Source: Fusicatenibacter saccharivorans (GTDB lineage Bacteria > Bacillota > Clostridia > Lachnospirales > Lachnospiraceae). Taken from it: a stretch of 64,000 nt of DNA. Below are positions 1 to 9,228 of this stretch, one piece after another (position 1 is the stretch's first letter; every line of letters starts with the position of its first letter). The stretch spans positions 1-64,000 of the forward strand of contig NZ_JADNOP010000017.1 in NCBI RefSeq assembly GCF_015557635.1. Direction: 5' to 3'. The notes beneath the pieces are model-generated. The model did no database searches. It saw only the letters and a program-made list of their open reading frames with translations, and was not told the origin of the DNA. Both the position numbers and the translations under genes were made by a program.

Positions 1-58
1 CTGGGCTTCATATGCATCGCGTCTATTCTAATTTGGTTAAAATAAACAAAATCAAATG

Positions 59-76
59 TTTTTCAAACACGCTCTA
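59..76. repeat. End of a left-flanking copy of the palindromic repeat
   Basis: The 16-base end TTTTTCAAACACGCTC (59-74) is the near-perfect reverse complement of the end of the unit that starts at 77, with TA between them. It looks like the terminus of another copy reaching in from the left. Bases 1-58 hold nothing else recognisable. Confidence 0.55.
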
Positions 77-237
77 GAGCGTGTCTGAAAAACGGTTTTC
101 GCAAGCTGCGAGTCCCAGTTTGTGGGAGATTTTGTCCGAATGAAGGCGGCTTAAGACCGCTACGGCAACCGAATGAGGGCAAACTATACCGCAAAGTGGG
201 GCTTGCAGCTTGCGGAAATGCTTTTTCAGATACGCTC
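77..237. repeat. 161-bp palindromic, MITE-like repeat unit
   Basis: The unit starts GAGCGTGTCTGAAAAA and ends TTTTTCAGATACGCTC, so the termini are inverted copies with one mismatch. Inside, a second inverted pair (CAAGCTGCGAG near 100, CTTGCAGCTTG near 201) allows a long imperfect hairpin. It has no coding capacity. A further copy of the terminus lies at 31097-31112. This is the pattern of a non-autonomous inverted-repeat element, but no target duplication was identified. Confidence 0.6.
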
Positions 238-257
238 CAGGATCAAATCCGATTTTA

Positions 258-292
258 CGTGGCAGGAAACTTCAGCGAACTTTCCTGCCACG
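258..292. terminator. Second stem-loop downstream of the fucosidase gene
   Basis: A perfect 12-bp stem (CGTGGCAGGAAA, 258-269, with 281-292) lies just beyond the main terminator. On the minus strand it has no good T-run, so it is probably an auxiliary or opposite-strand terminator. Confidence 0.5.
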
Positions 293-298
293 CAAAAA

Positions 299-336
299 AT
301 CAGCCACAGAAACCCTTTCGGAAAACTGTGGCTGAT
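299..336 (-). terminator. Rho-independent terminator of the fucosidase gene
   Basis: A perfect 11-bp stem (299-309 with 326-336) is followed on the minus strand by TTTTTTG. It sits 11 bases past the fucosidase stop codon. Confidence 0.9.
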
Positions 337-346
337 GCTTTACCCT

Positions 347-1654
347 CTACTTTTTCAGAATCACATCGATGACTGTATCGACTCCATCCGGCAATACCGG
401 GTCTTCGCCGAGATCGGCGAATGCCATGGTCGGATAATCGCTGTGTACCCAGCTTGTGGAAACCGGGATTTCCGCGCCGGTTGCGACGTAGCGGATCGCC
501 TGAATTTCTTCTTTTTTCACGCCGGGCAGCGGCAGCGGCCCAACGGTATTTTCATAGACATGAAAATACAGATGGTTTCCGTGGCGCGTCACACGGCCAA
601 AGTCCGGTTTCTCAATACCGGCTTTTCCGCAGCCGTAAATGCTCTCTCCGTTTTTCTTCATCCACTTTCCAATCTCAGCCAGCCGTTCGATCGACTCCTC
701 CGGGATATTTCCCCTGGCGTCCGGGCCGACATTCAAAAGCAGGTTTCCACCCTTCGATACGCACTCGACCAGCTTTTTGATCAGCATCGGTGCCGGTTTG
801 AAGAAGTGGTCGTTGGCACAATAACCCCAGTGATTGTTCATCGTAACGCAGGATTCCCAGGCGATATCGTTTCCATTTACATCCTGGATGCCGTTCGGCG
901 GAATCATCTGCTCCGGGCTCACAAAGTCGCCGTGGTACGAGGTCGGATTTCCGGCCGCCAGAGAACCGTAGCCCTCTCCGCTCACCTCGAGACGGTTGTC
1001 GATGATGACATCCGGCTGGAGCTTCCGCACCATATTGATCAGCTCCGTCGCTTTCCATGCTTCGCCGCGCAGCGTATCGTAGGAAAAGTCAAACCACAGC
1101 ACATCGAGCTTTCCGTAGTTTGTGCAGATCTCGCGTACCTGATTGTGCATGTAGGTCAGATAGCGGTCGAAATCGCGGTCATCGTTTTTATATGCCGGGT
1201 TGTTCCGCATCGGGTGGTTCCGGTCGCCGTAATGTGGGAAATCGTCGTGGAACCAGTCGAGCAGGGAGAAATACAAACCGACCTTCAGTCCTTCTGCGCG
1301 GACGGCATCAACGTACTCTGCAACGAGGTCGCGGCCGCATTTCGTGTTGGTGGATTTGAAATCGGTATACTGGCTGTCGAAGAGGCAGAATCCATCGTGA
1401 TGCTTGGCAGTCAGAACCACGTATTTCATACCGGCCTCTTTCGCCGCCTTGGCCCATTTCCGCGGCTCGAAATCAACAGGATTGAACTCCTCAAAATATT
1501 TCATGTAATCTTCTTTTGGAATCTGCTCGGTACTCCGCACCCATTCTCCGCGTGCCGGGATGGCATAAAGTCCCCAGTGGATAAACATGCCGAAACGTGC
1601 GTCGCGGTACCACTCCATCCGCCTGTCATAGGCTTCTCTGTCAAATTTGTACAT
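347..1654 (-). CDS. Alpha-L-fucosidase, GH29 family
   Basis: A 435-residue retaining exo-fucosidase that removes terminal alpha-L-fucose from glycans such as mucin or milk oligosaccharides (family knowledge). Visible signatures are FGMFIHWG (residues 21-28), AKHHDGF (83-89) and the nucleophile motif WFDFSYD, where Asp189 is the predicted nucleophile. The acid/base residue is not assigned because it varies in this family. There is no signal peptide, so it should act in the cytoplasm on imported oligosaccharides. The length suits the compact catalytic form with a short beta-sandwich tail. The start is supported by AGGAGG nine bases upstream. It is followed by a strong terminator. A GH95 fucosidase relic lies at 20.5 kb, so this may be the working fucosidase of the region. 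Confidence 0.93.
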   Translation of the reverse strand: MYKFDREAYDRRMEWYRDARFGMFIHWGLYAIPARGEWVRSTEQIPKEDYMKYFEEFNPVDFEPRKWAKAAKEAGMKYVVLTAKHHDGFCLFDSQYTDFKSTNTKCGRDLVAEYVDAVRAEGLKVGLYFSLLDWFHDDFPHYGDRNHPMRNNPAYKNDDRDFDRYLTYMHNQVREICTNYGKLDVLWFDFSYDTLRGEAWKATELINMVRKLQPDVIIDNRLEVSGEGYGSLAAGNPTSYHGDFVSPEQMIPPNGIQDVNGNDIAWESCVTMNNHWGYCANDHFFKPAPMLIKKLVECVSKGGNLLLNVGPDARGNIPEESIERLAEIGKWMKKNGESIYGCGKAGIEKPDFGRVTRHGNHLYFHVYENTVGPLPLPGVKKEEIQAIRYVATGAEIPVSTSWVHSDYPTMAFADLGEDPVLPDGVDTVIDVILKK

Positions 1655-1699
1655 CGTTTTGCTTCCTCCTGTTTTAGTTTTATATTGGTAATGATTCGG

Positions 1700-3070
1700 T
1701 TAAATCTTGATTTTCACCCATTTTCCCTGTTTGAATCGGATCGTCGCAAAGATAAACCGGGACATCTGATCCGCCAGCACGCCGAACCAGATTCCGACGA
1801 TGCCAAGCCCCAGCGTGTAACCGCCGAGATAGGAAACGATCGTACGAATAAATGTAACGCTGATCATAGATGCAACTGCCGTATAAAGCATATCTCCCGC
1901 ACCGCGCAGGCATCCCATGTAAATAACCTGACAGATCTGGAAAATGACGACGAAGATAATGACATGGATGATGCTGACACCGATTTCAATGATATGCTGT
2001 TCTTCGAAAAACAGGCTGTACAGCCATCTTCCGCCGAAAAGATAAATGGCAACGAGGCATACTGCGATGCCCGCGCCGATCAGACGGCACGTTCTGCCGT
2101 ACTCTTTCGCAAGATCCGGCTTTTTTGCGCCAAGGCTCCGGCCGATCAGTGCAACCGCTGCGGACTGAAGGCCGTCACCGAACGCAAACGAAAGTGACAT
2201 AATATTCATGCCGACCTGGTGTGCCGCCATCGCATCGGTGCCCTGTTTGGCCGCCATGATCGCCGTCATCATAAAACCGATGCGCATGAAAACCTGCTCG
2301 AAAAACACACTGTACCCGACCCTGACCAGGCTGATGAACGCTGCAAGCGTCGGTTTAATTTTGTTCTTCAGAATATAGCCAAGATTCAGAAATCCGTCTT
2401 TCTTCATGATGGAACGGATACTCATCACACATCCGACAACCGTTCCTGTGACGGTTGCCAGTGCCGCACCCTGAATACCAAGCGCCGGGAACCCGAAATG
2501 GCCGTTGATCAGAAGATAATTCAGGATAATATTAATCGTATTCGATGTTACATTCGTGCGCATCGTGATTTTTGTATTGCCCGCACCACGCTGTGCCGAG
2601 TTGATCCCCATCTGGATGCAGTTAAAAATCATACCGCCCATGATGATACGGAAATATGTTACTGCGCCGTTATGCGTCTCCGCCGTTGAGCCGCACAGAC
2701 GGATGATCGGACTTGCAAACGCCACAAATCCAATGCTGAATGCAGCTGCCGCAAGGATAATAAATACAAGCGAAGTCACCAGAGTCTCATTCGCCGCACT
2801 CTGTCTTTGTTCGCCGCGCCGCCGCGCAACAAGGGCGGAAATCGACACATTCAGCGCAAAGAAAAACGCCAGGCCAAGCAGCTTCGGCTGTGTCGTCAGA
2901 CCGACCGCCGCAACTGCGTAAGAGCCAAGCGAGCTTACCATCAGCGAATCTACAAGACCCGCAAATGCAATAAAAAATGACTCCACGATCGCCGGCCACG
3001 CCATGTTGACGGCGGTCTGGAATGTGTCTTTGTGGTATTTCCCCTGTAACTTGTTTCCTAAGTACCCCAT
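1700..3070 (-). CDS. MATE family efflux transporter
   Basis: A 456-residue, roughly 12-helix cation-antiport multidrug or metabolite exporter (family knowledge). The N-terminal half begins with the typical MATE pattern of a helix ending in VDSLMVSSLG, followed by a loop with GLTTQPKLL. The basic loop VARRRGE after helix 2 and the glycine-rich central region are present. The start at 3070 is preferred because GAGAGGAAAAGAG precedes that ATG, while an in-frame start ten codons upstream has no site. It lies 46 bases upstream of the fucosidase gene on the same strand and may be co-transcribed. The substrate cannot be read from the sequence. Confidence 0.88.
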   Translation of the reverse strand: MGYLGNKLQGKYHKDTFQTAVNMAWPAIVESFFIAFAGLVDSLMVSSLGSYAVAAVGLTTQPKLLGLAFFFALNVSISALVARRRGEQRQSAANETLVTSLVFIILAAAAFSIGFVAFASPIIRLCGSTAETHNGAVTYFRIIMGGMIFNCIQMGINSAQRGAGNTKITMRTNVTSNTINIILNYLLINGHFGFPALGIQGAALATVTGTVVGCVMSIRSIMKKDGFLNLGYILKNKIKPTLAAFISLVRVGYSVFFEQVFMRIGFMMTAIMAAKQGTDAMAAHQVGMNIMSLSFAFGDGLQSAAVALIGRSLGAKKPDLAKEYGRTCRLIGAGIAVCLVAIYLFGGRWLYSLFFEEQHIIEIGVSIIHVIIFVVIFQICQVIYMGCLRGAGDMLYTAVASMISVTFIRTIVSYLGGYTLGLGIVGIWFGVLADQMSRFIFATIRFKQGKWVKIKI

Positions 3071-3149
3071 CTCTTTTCCTCTCTTTCGTCCCAATACCAA
3101 TTTCTATTTTACTTTGTTTTAACAGAAGGGTCAATACGGTATCGGCAAA

Positions 3150-3200
3150 AAAAGCCAGCCGCAAAAGCAAAATTCTTTTCGCTTTTTGTGGCTGGCTTTT
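3150..3200 (-). terminator. Terminator of the GH3 beta-glucosidase gene
   Basis: A long stem (AAAAGCCAGCC with GGCTGGCTTTT, extended inward by AGCAAAA-type pairing) is followed on the minus strand by a run of seven T. It separates the GH3 gene from the MATE gene. Confidence 0.85.
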
Positions 3201-3269
3201 CTTTTATCTTTCCGTAGCGATTCAGACCCCCATCTTGCTTCTGCTTACGCTACATCCCAATCTTGCTTC

Positions 3270-5489
3270 TTATTTCTTCAGCACAAACTCTGCCTTATTC
3301 TCCGTCGTGCTGTCGCTTCCGACGAAGACTTCGAAAGCACCGTTTTCACTTTCTACACGCTCATTTTCTGTCAGGAAGCGAAGCTCTTCTTCTGTGATTT
3401 TGAAGATGACTTCGGTTTCTTCTCCCGGCTGAAGGGTTACCTTGCAGAAATCTTTCAGCTCTTTCACCGGGCGTACCACGGATGCGGCTACGTCGTGGAT
3501 GTAAAGCTGTACGGTCTCGGTTCCCTTTGCATCGCCGGTGTTTTTCACGGTTACGGAGGCTTTAATCTCATCTTCCATGCCAAGCTCTGCCTTGTCCAGT
3601 TTCACATCTGAAATTGCAAAGCTGGTGTAGCCAAGGCCATATCCGAACGGGAACAGTGGTGCGTTCGGGATGTCGAGGTATTTGGAACGGAAACGGTCTT
3701 TGTCCTTGCCCGGCACGTGCGGTCTTCCGGTGGAATACTCGTTGTAGTGAACCGGCACCTGGCCTACAGAGTACGGGAAACTCATGGTCAGCTTGCCGCT
3801 TGGAGCGTATGCACCAAAAACAACGTCTGCGATTGCATTGGCACCCTCGGTACCCGGCATCCACACTTCAAGAACAGCTTTTGCTTTCGATACGACATCG
3901 CGCAGGTCGAGCGGACGGCCATTGAAGAGGACAACGACAACGTTTTCATTGACTTTTGAAACGCGCTCAAGCAGTCTCTGCTGGATTTCCGGGATACGGA
4001 TGTTCGCGTTGCTGGTTGCCTCGCCGGACTGCAGACGATCCTCACCGATCGCAAGAACGACAACATCGGCCTCTTTTGCTGCGTTTACAGCCTCAAGAAG
4101 CATTGCTTCTTCCTCTTCCGGCGTGGTGGACTGCTCCATCGCCTCGCCGAAGCCCTCCAGGCGGATGTCGGAGCCAAGCATCGGAGAGCCTGCATGGAAG
4201 CTCATGTTGGTCGTATCTGCCTGCGCTTTTACGGCCTCTTCCAGATTTGTCACATCCTTTGCATCTCCGATGAAGGACCAGGAGCCCATCAGGTTTCTGC
4301 TGTGGACATACGGTCCGACCCAGGCAATCTTCTTCTCCTTGCCAAGCGGCAGAATTTTCTCTTCGTTTTTCAGCAGGACAAACGATTTTCTTGCGGCTTC
4401 TCTTGCCAGATCGCGGTGCTCTTTGCAGAGAATGACTTCTTTTTCTTTCGTCTCGTCTGCGTCTTTATACGGATTTTCAAACAGTCCCAGTTTGTTTTTC
4501 AGTTCCAGGATACGCATGCAGGACTCATCGATCAGATCCTCGGAAACCTTGCCCTCTCTTACCAGGCGGCACAGGTTCTCGCAGTAAATACCGGTCATCA
4601 TATCAATGTCAACGCCTGCCTCGGCGGAGCGGACAGCTGCCTCCTCACGGTCTGCGCAGTAGCCGTGGTAAATAATCTCCTCGATTGCCGCCCAGTCGGA
4701 AATCAGAACTCCGTCAAATCCCATCTCGTCACGCAGGATGCCGCGCATCAGTTTCTTGTTTCCGGTTGCCGGAACACCGTTTACCGTGTTGAAGGAAGTC
4801 ATTACCATCGCTGCGCCTGCATCGATACCGGCTTTGTAGGATGGCAGATAGAAGTCACGGAAGGTATGCTCGGAAAGCTCTACCGTATTGTAGTCTCTTC
4901 CTGCTGTCGGAGCACCATAGCCTGCGAAATGCTTCACACAGGAAGCAATCTTGTACGGCTCCTTCAGATCGTCTCCCTGGAATCCGCGCACCATTCCGGC
5001 ACAGAACAGACCGTTCAGATACGGATCCTCACCGGTAGACTCCATGACACGGCCCCATCTTGCATCGCGGACCAGGTCGGTCATCGGTGCGAAGGTTACG
5101 TGAAGGCCGGAAACAGCTGCCTCTTTTGCAGCAACTGCCGCACACTTTTCGGACAGCTCCGGTTCAAACGTTGCGCCCTGTCCCAGCGGAATCGGGAAAA
5201 TGGTCTTGAAGCCGTTGATGACATCCAGCATGAACAGCATCGGAATGTGATGCGGGTGCTGCTCCACAAAATCCTTCTGGATTTTCTTTAACGTTTCTGC
5301 ACCCATGCTGCCCAGGATGGAACCGGAAAGCGCTACATTTTCCGGCGTAAAGCCTTTATCCGCCATCGGTCCCATGGCTGTGATGTCCATATCTTTATTG
5401 AAGAAGGCGCCCACCACCTGGCTCATCTGGTTTACTTTTTCTTCCAGCGTCATGTCGGCCAGAAGCTCTTTTAATTTCTGCTCGGTCAT
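3270..5489 (-). CDS. Beta-glucosidase, GH3 family (BglX-like)
   Basis: A 739-residue exo-acting beta-glycosidase. In order: the GH3 N-terminal TIM barrel with KHFAGYG (186-192) and the nucleophile motif LISDWAA (Asp265), the GH3 C-terminal alpha/beta sandwich, and a fibronectin-III-like tail from about residue 650 (TVKNTGDAKGTETVQLY). There is no signal peptide, so it should hydrolyse imported beta-linked oligosaccharides in the cytoplasm. The most likely activity is beta-glucosidase, but GH3 also includes xylosidases and glucosaminidases. The start fits a weak GGAG-type site. It stands between the YesMN pair and the MATE/fucosidase genes and is probably part of the same glycan-use locus as the ABC importer at 9.2-12.8 kb. 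Confidence 0.92.
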   Translation of the reverse strand: MTEQKLKELLADMTLEEKVNQMSQVVGAFFNKDMDITAMGPMADKGFTPENVALSGSILGSMGAETLKKIQKDFVEQHPHHIPMLFMLDVINGFKTIFPIPLGQGATFEPELSEKCAAVAAKEAAVSGLHVTFAPMTDLVRDARWGRVMESTGEDPYLNGLFCAGMVRGFQGDDLKEPYKIASCVKHFAGYGAPTAGRDYNTVELSEHTFRDFYLPSYKAGIDAGAAMVMTSFNTVNGVPATGNKKLMRGILRDEMGFDGVLISDWAAIEEIIYHGYCADREEAAVRSAEAGVDIDMMTGIYCENLCRLVREGKVSEDLIDESCMRILELKNKLGLFENPYKDADETKEKEVILCKEHRDLAREAARKSFVLLKNEEKILPLGKEKKIAWVGPYVHSRNLMGSWSFIGDAKDVTNLEEAVKAQADTTNMSFHAGSPMLGSDIRLEGFGEAMEQSTTPEEEEAMLLEAVNAAKEADVVVLAIGEDRLQSGEATSNANIRIPEIQQRLLERVSKVNENVVVVLFNGRPLDLRDVVSKAKAVLEVWMPGTEGANAIADVVFGAYAPSGKLTMSFPYSVGQVPVHYNEYSTGRPHVPGKDKDRFRSKYLDIPNAPLFPFGYGLGYTSFAISDVKLDKAELGMEDEIKASVTVKNTGDAKGTETVQLYIHDVAASVVRPVKELKDFCKVTLQPGEETEVIFKITEEELRFLTENERVESENGAFEVFVGSDSTTENKAEFVLKK

Positions 5490-5736
5490 TTTTTCTCCTC
5501 CATACCTCGTTTTTGCTGTATCTGCTTCTTCAGAAACCCCTAAAATGTCAGAAAAATATCGTTTTTCCGTTTTTTCTGAATCTTATACTGAAATTTTACC
5601 ACATCTGACCTGAAAAAAATATCCCCTCATCCGACCTTTTTCTTTCACTATTCCGACCTGTTTGTTGCTGTTCCGGTGCGTAAGAAAGTGATAAAATCCT
5701 CTGTTATTTCCCGGACATGTGAAGGGTGGCTTTCCG
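5490..5736. other. Intergenic region upstream of the GH3 gene
   Basis: A 247-bp spacer between the response regulator stop and the GH3 start. It should contain the GH3 promoter. No consensus pair or clear operator was identified with confidence. Confidence 0.4.
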
Positions 5737-7317
5737 CTATTTTTCACTAAAGCTTCTTCGGTATTCCAGAGGTGCGTATCCCGTATTGTCCTTAAACATC
5801 TTCGTAAAGTACGAGAAATTGCTGTACCCCACATACAGCGACACCGTATTGATCGGCAGCGTGCTCTGTGTCAGAAGCTTTTTTGCCTCCTCCACCCGCT
5901 TTTGGATGATATAATTACTGATCGAAATACCCTTTTCTTTTTTAAAAATCCGAGACAGATAATCCGTATTCAAAAAGACAAGCTCCCCAAGCTCCTCCCG
6001 GTAATGTGCATCGATATAAGCGCATACCTGACTCGTAACCGAATCTGATTTGTTGATGTACTGTCTGTACTGAACTGCTTTCCGAACCAGTACCCCGGCA
6101 TATTCCATCATCTCTTCTCTGCCATAAAGGGAATTCCGATGCAGGTTTTCCATATCCGCATCTGCAAACAGTGCATACGCCTTGATCTCCCGTTCCGAAA
6201 GCCATGCATACACCACCTGCGTCAGATCGGTACGGAGTGCTACCAGAAGCTCCCTGGTAATCATTCCTTCCCGTTCCGTCCGGTCAAGGTATTTCTGCAG
6301 CCGCTCCAGCAGCTCCTCCGGTTTTTCCTCCGAAAGCAGAGCTTTCCATACATCCAGCTCCTTATTTTCGTAGCTGGTCTGCGGAGCCTGAAATTCGTTC
6401 AGAAACAGCACCTCGTTCCGCACGGAAAGGCTTCCCTCCCGCATTTTCTGAAGATTCCGGCTCTGCTTTTGCATCCCCAGTACAGATTCCCACTGTCCGA
6501 CACCGCACCACAGCTCCAGATAGATTTTTTCATTCATCCACGCAACAAACTGCCGCAGAATTTCACAATCCCGCCCGCCGTCCTGCGGGAATGCTTTTTC
6601 CTTTGACTGTGTAACAATCCAGTAGATGCCCGGTTCCTGGTAAAAAACAGTATCTACCGCAATATCCGTTTCCTCATACAGTTCCGACAGCACATTTTCG
6701 ATCACAAATTCCATGGTCGCGGTATCCCATATCTCCCGCTTATTGCTCTTTATTTCCGGCATCAGACAAATCAGCCGGAAATAGTGTCCCGGTCCGTATG
6801 GCAGCTGGCGCTGTGCTGCCGTTTCGCAGAACTTCTCCTCGGAGAAGCCGTCTTTCAGCACATTTTTCCAGATATCCTGCTGCAGAATTTTCCTGTTCTG
6901 GTTCCACTTGATGCTTTCCTGCCTGAGATCCTGTATTTTCTTTTCTTTCGCAACGGATTCCGCCGCACGCTGTACGGCCTCCTTCAGCTTGTCAAAATCG
7001 ATGGGCTTTAGCAGATAATCGACACTGTTCAGCTGAATCGCTCTTCTGGCATAGTCAAACTCCGCATAGCTTGTCAGGAATATGACCTGGACCTTCAGCT
7101 CCTCTTTTCTGACCCACTCCACAAAGTCGAATCCCGTTCCGCCCGGCATCACGATATCGCTGATCACGATATCAATGTCCACCATTCCCATGATGTTTTT
7201 CGCCTGCTGTACGGAAAACGCAGTGTACACCTCGCTCACCCCGGTCTCTGTAAGATCGAGGTTTCTTTTGATACTTTCAATCACGTACTCTTCATCATCC
7301 ACGAGCAATAGTTTCAT
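5737..7317 (-). CDS. YesN-type response regulator with AraC DNA-binding domain
   Basis: A 526-residue two-component regulator. The receiver domain (about 1-120) has the acidic pair in VDDEE, the phosphoacceptor Asp54 (VISDIVMPGG) and the conserved Lys104 (LLKPIDF). A long linker follows, then an AraC-type double helix-turn-helix over roughly the last 100 residues (SRIFKKEKG and GYSNFSYFTKMFK). GGGGGAGAAGAAC precedes the ATG. The start overlaps the sensor kinase stop by 23 bases, so the two are translated together. By analogy with YesMN systems it should activate the ABC importer genes at 12.8-9.2 kb and perhaps the GH3 gene (inference). Confidence 0.93.
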   Translation of the reverse strand: MKLLLVDDEEYVIESIKRNLDLTETGVSEVYTAFSVQQAKNIMGMVDIDIVISDIVMPGGTGFDFVEWVRKEELKVQVIFLTSYAEFDYARRAIQLNSVDYLLKPIDFDKLKEAVQRAAESVAKEKKIQDLRQESIKWNQNRKILQQDIWKNVLKDGFSEEKFCETAAQRQLPYGPGHYFRLICLMPEIKSNKREIWDTATMEFVIENVLSELYEETDIAVDTVFYQEPGIYWIVTQSKEKAFPQDGGRDCEILRQFVAWMNEKIYLELWCGVGQWESVLGMQKQSRNLQKMREGSLSVRNEVLFLNEFQAPQTSYENKELDVWKALLSEEKPEELLERLQKYLDRTEREGMITRELLVALRTDLTQVVYAWLSEREIKAYALFADADMENLHRNSLYGREEMMEYAGVLVRKAVQYRQYINKSDSVTSQVCAYIDAHYREELGELVFLNTDYLSRIFKKEKGISISNYIIQKRVEEAKKLLTQSTLPINTVSLYVGYSNFSYFTKMFKDNTGYAPLEYRRSFSEK

Positions 7318-9037
7318 GTTCTTCTCCCCCTGTCCTGTATGGAATATGGATATCTACAATCGCTCCGCCGAGCGGACTGTTATCGAAATGAATCTCTCCG
7401 GAATCGCCATAATAATAGTGGAATCGTTTCAGGCAGTTTTCAATCCCGATATGCTTTCCATGCTCGGAAATATCTTCCCCTGCTTTCAGCCTTTGCAGTG
7501 TCTCCTCCGGAAAGCCGTTTCCGGTGTCCGAAATATAAATGTTGACATACTTTTCGTCTCCGCGGTCCTCCGGGTAAACCGTCACGGAAATCAGCGGAAC
7601 CGTCTCCAGCGTCAGGGCATGTTTTGCCGCATTCTCTACAAACACCTGAATCAGGAACGGGAAGATTACTGCGTTTTCCACCTCTTCATGGACCTCAAAA
7701 TAATAGGTGAATTTTTCCGGATAGCGCAGCAGCAGAATTTTGAGATAATTTTCACAGTGGTTCGTCTCCGCCGTTACCGGCACCATCTCGCTTGTATTCC
7801 GGAAAATATACGCAAGATAATCGGACGTAATACGGCTCATCGACTTTGCATGGTCGTACTGACCGAAGTCGATCATGCTGTAGATAAAGTTCAGACAGTT
7901 CATGTAAAAATGCGGACGGATCTGGATTTTCAGGTAGTCCATCTCAATTTTCTGTTTTTGCAGCTCCTGCTCATACAGCGTGATCTTCAACCGGCGGATC
8001 TGGTGAATCATGTTCCGGAATTTATCGTCAATCTGCTCCAGCTCTACCAGGTTTCCTTCCGACATCTGATAGGTGAGGTCCCCATTGTCATATTTCTGAA
8101 GATTTTCCGTAAACATACCGACCGGCTTCAGGATTTTTGTTTCCAGGTGGAACAACAGCACGGAACCGGCAATCACCATCAGAAAAGCAACGCCAAGAAG
8201 GGCAAACACACTTCCCGTCATCAGATTTAAGACTCCCGTCCAGGAGATTTTAATCCGGATTTCAAACGGCGCCTGCGAAAGCTCCTGCCGGAAGGTGTAA
8301 TTGTCAGTATCAATTTTCGAATCGTCCGTTACAATTCCTTTTTCCGTCAGTATTCCGATGCTTTTTCCGTTCTGGTCAACGAGGCTGACATAGCCGCTCT
8401 TCCCAAGAGACAGTTCAGAGAACGGTTCCAGAATTGTCTTCAGATTGACGTAGCAGCCGAGTCCAACGCCCTGACTCTGCGCTACCTTGAGCATATAAAT
8501 ATCGTCTCCCTGGCACATCACGGTCCATTTTTTCTTGACTGCATACGCCTGCTGCGACAGGCTTTTGATCCGGCGCTTCAGTGCCTCCTGCAGATACGGG
8601 TCAACGGCGTAAAGCCCGTCGGAGGAAATGCTCAGCTGATATAAGCTGTCATCCTTCTGCGTATAGAGAAAAACATTGTAATCCGTTCCAAAATCCCACG
8701 CTGCAGATACATAATTCCTTCGCAGCTGCGTAATGACATATTCCTCATACTGATCCTTCTCCATCAGATCCATATATTTCCAGAACGCAGAATCCGGGTT
8801 GGAGCCGTCCATTACAGTCGAGAACAGGTTTCGGCTGATTCGAAAAAAACGGTTATCCAGCTCATCCGTATACAGCTTTGAAATCTCTTCCAGCTGCTCA
8901 TATACCTGCCGCTGCGTCCGGTTCAGAATAAGCACGCTCCCAGCCAGAAAAAGCAGCAGCATACTCAGCAGGCAGATCAAAAGATAACGCCCCTGCTGCG
9001 CCAGTGTTGTTTTTTTCGTCTGTTTTGAAATACGCAT
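7295..9037 (-). CDS. YesM-type sensor histidine kinase
   Basis: A 580-residue membrane kinase of the His_kinase/HATPase_c group. Membrane helices lie near residues 14-36 and about 270-300 and enclose an extracytoplasmic sensor domain. A HAMP-like region follows, then the phosphoacceptor segment IRPHFYMNCLNFIYS, the N-box VENAAKHAL and the G-box SDTGNGFP. The start at 9037 is chosen because AGGAGGAAACTTC precedes it. An in-frame start 37 codons upstream would read into the terminator region and has no site. It pairs with the overlapping response regulator. The signal is probably a sugar or the loaded binding protein (inference). Confidence 0.93.
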   Translation of the reverse strand: MRISKQTKKTTLAQQGRYLLICLLSMLLLFLAGSVLILNRTQRQVYEQLEEISKLYTDELDNRFFRISRNLFSTVMDGSNPDSAFWKYMDLMEKDQYEEYVITQLRRNYVSAAWDFGTDYNVFLYTQKDDSLYQLSISSDGLYAVDPYLQEALKRRIKSLSQQAYAVKKKWTVMCQGDDIYMLKVAQSQGVGLGCYVNLKTILEPFSELSLGKSGYVSLVDQNGKSIGILTEKGIVTDDSKIDTDNYTFRQELSQAPFEIRIKISWTGVLNLMTGSVFALLGVAFLMVIAGSVLLFHLETKILKPVGMFTENLQKYDNGDLTYQMSEGNLVELEQIDDKFRNMIHQIRRLKITLYEQELQKQKIEMDYLKIQIRPHFYMNCLNFIYSMIDFGQYDHAKSMSRITSDYLAYIFRNTSEMVPVTAETNHCENYLKILLLRYPEKFTYYFEVHEEVENAVIFPFLIQVFVENAAKHALTLETVPLISVTVYPEDRGDEKYVNIYISDTGNGFPEETLQRLKAGEDISEHGKHIGIENCLKRFHYYYGDSGEIHFDNSPLGGAIVDIHIPYRTGGEEHETIARG

Positions 9038-9127
9038 GAAGTTTCCTCCTTTTTTCTGTTCCGGTACGCTCGAAATTTTTCCGTGTTTGATTTTACGAAC
9101 TGATCTTTTTTTCTGAATATAATACAG

Positions 9128-9176
9128 CAGAAAAACAGTACACCTCATGTTTCCATGAGTCTGTACTGTTTTTCTG
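9128..9176 (-). terminator. Terminator of the sugar ABC operon
   Basis: A 14-bp perfect outer stem (9128-9141 with 9163-9176) encloses an inner CTCATG/CATGAG hairpin. The 3' arm ends in TTTTTCTG on the minus strand. It isolates the importer operon from the kinase gene. Confidence 0.85.
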
Positions 9177-9228
9177 ATTTATGTCGGAAACACCGAAATG
9201 TTTCTCTTTTTTATTCCTGCATGGAAAA

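Noticed and set aside
173-2197. Long plus-strand open frame of 674 codons across the fucosidase and MATE genes
   Set aside because: It is antisense to two well-supported genes, has no domain signature and no ribosome site. The length reflects codon bias of the opposite strand.
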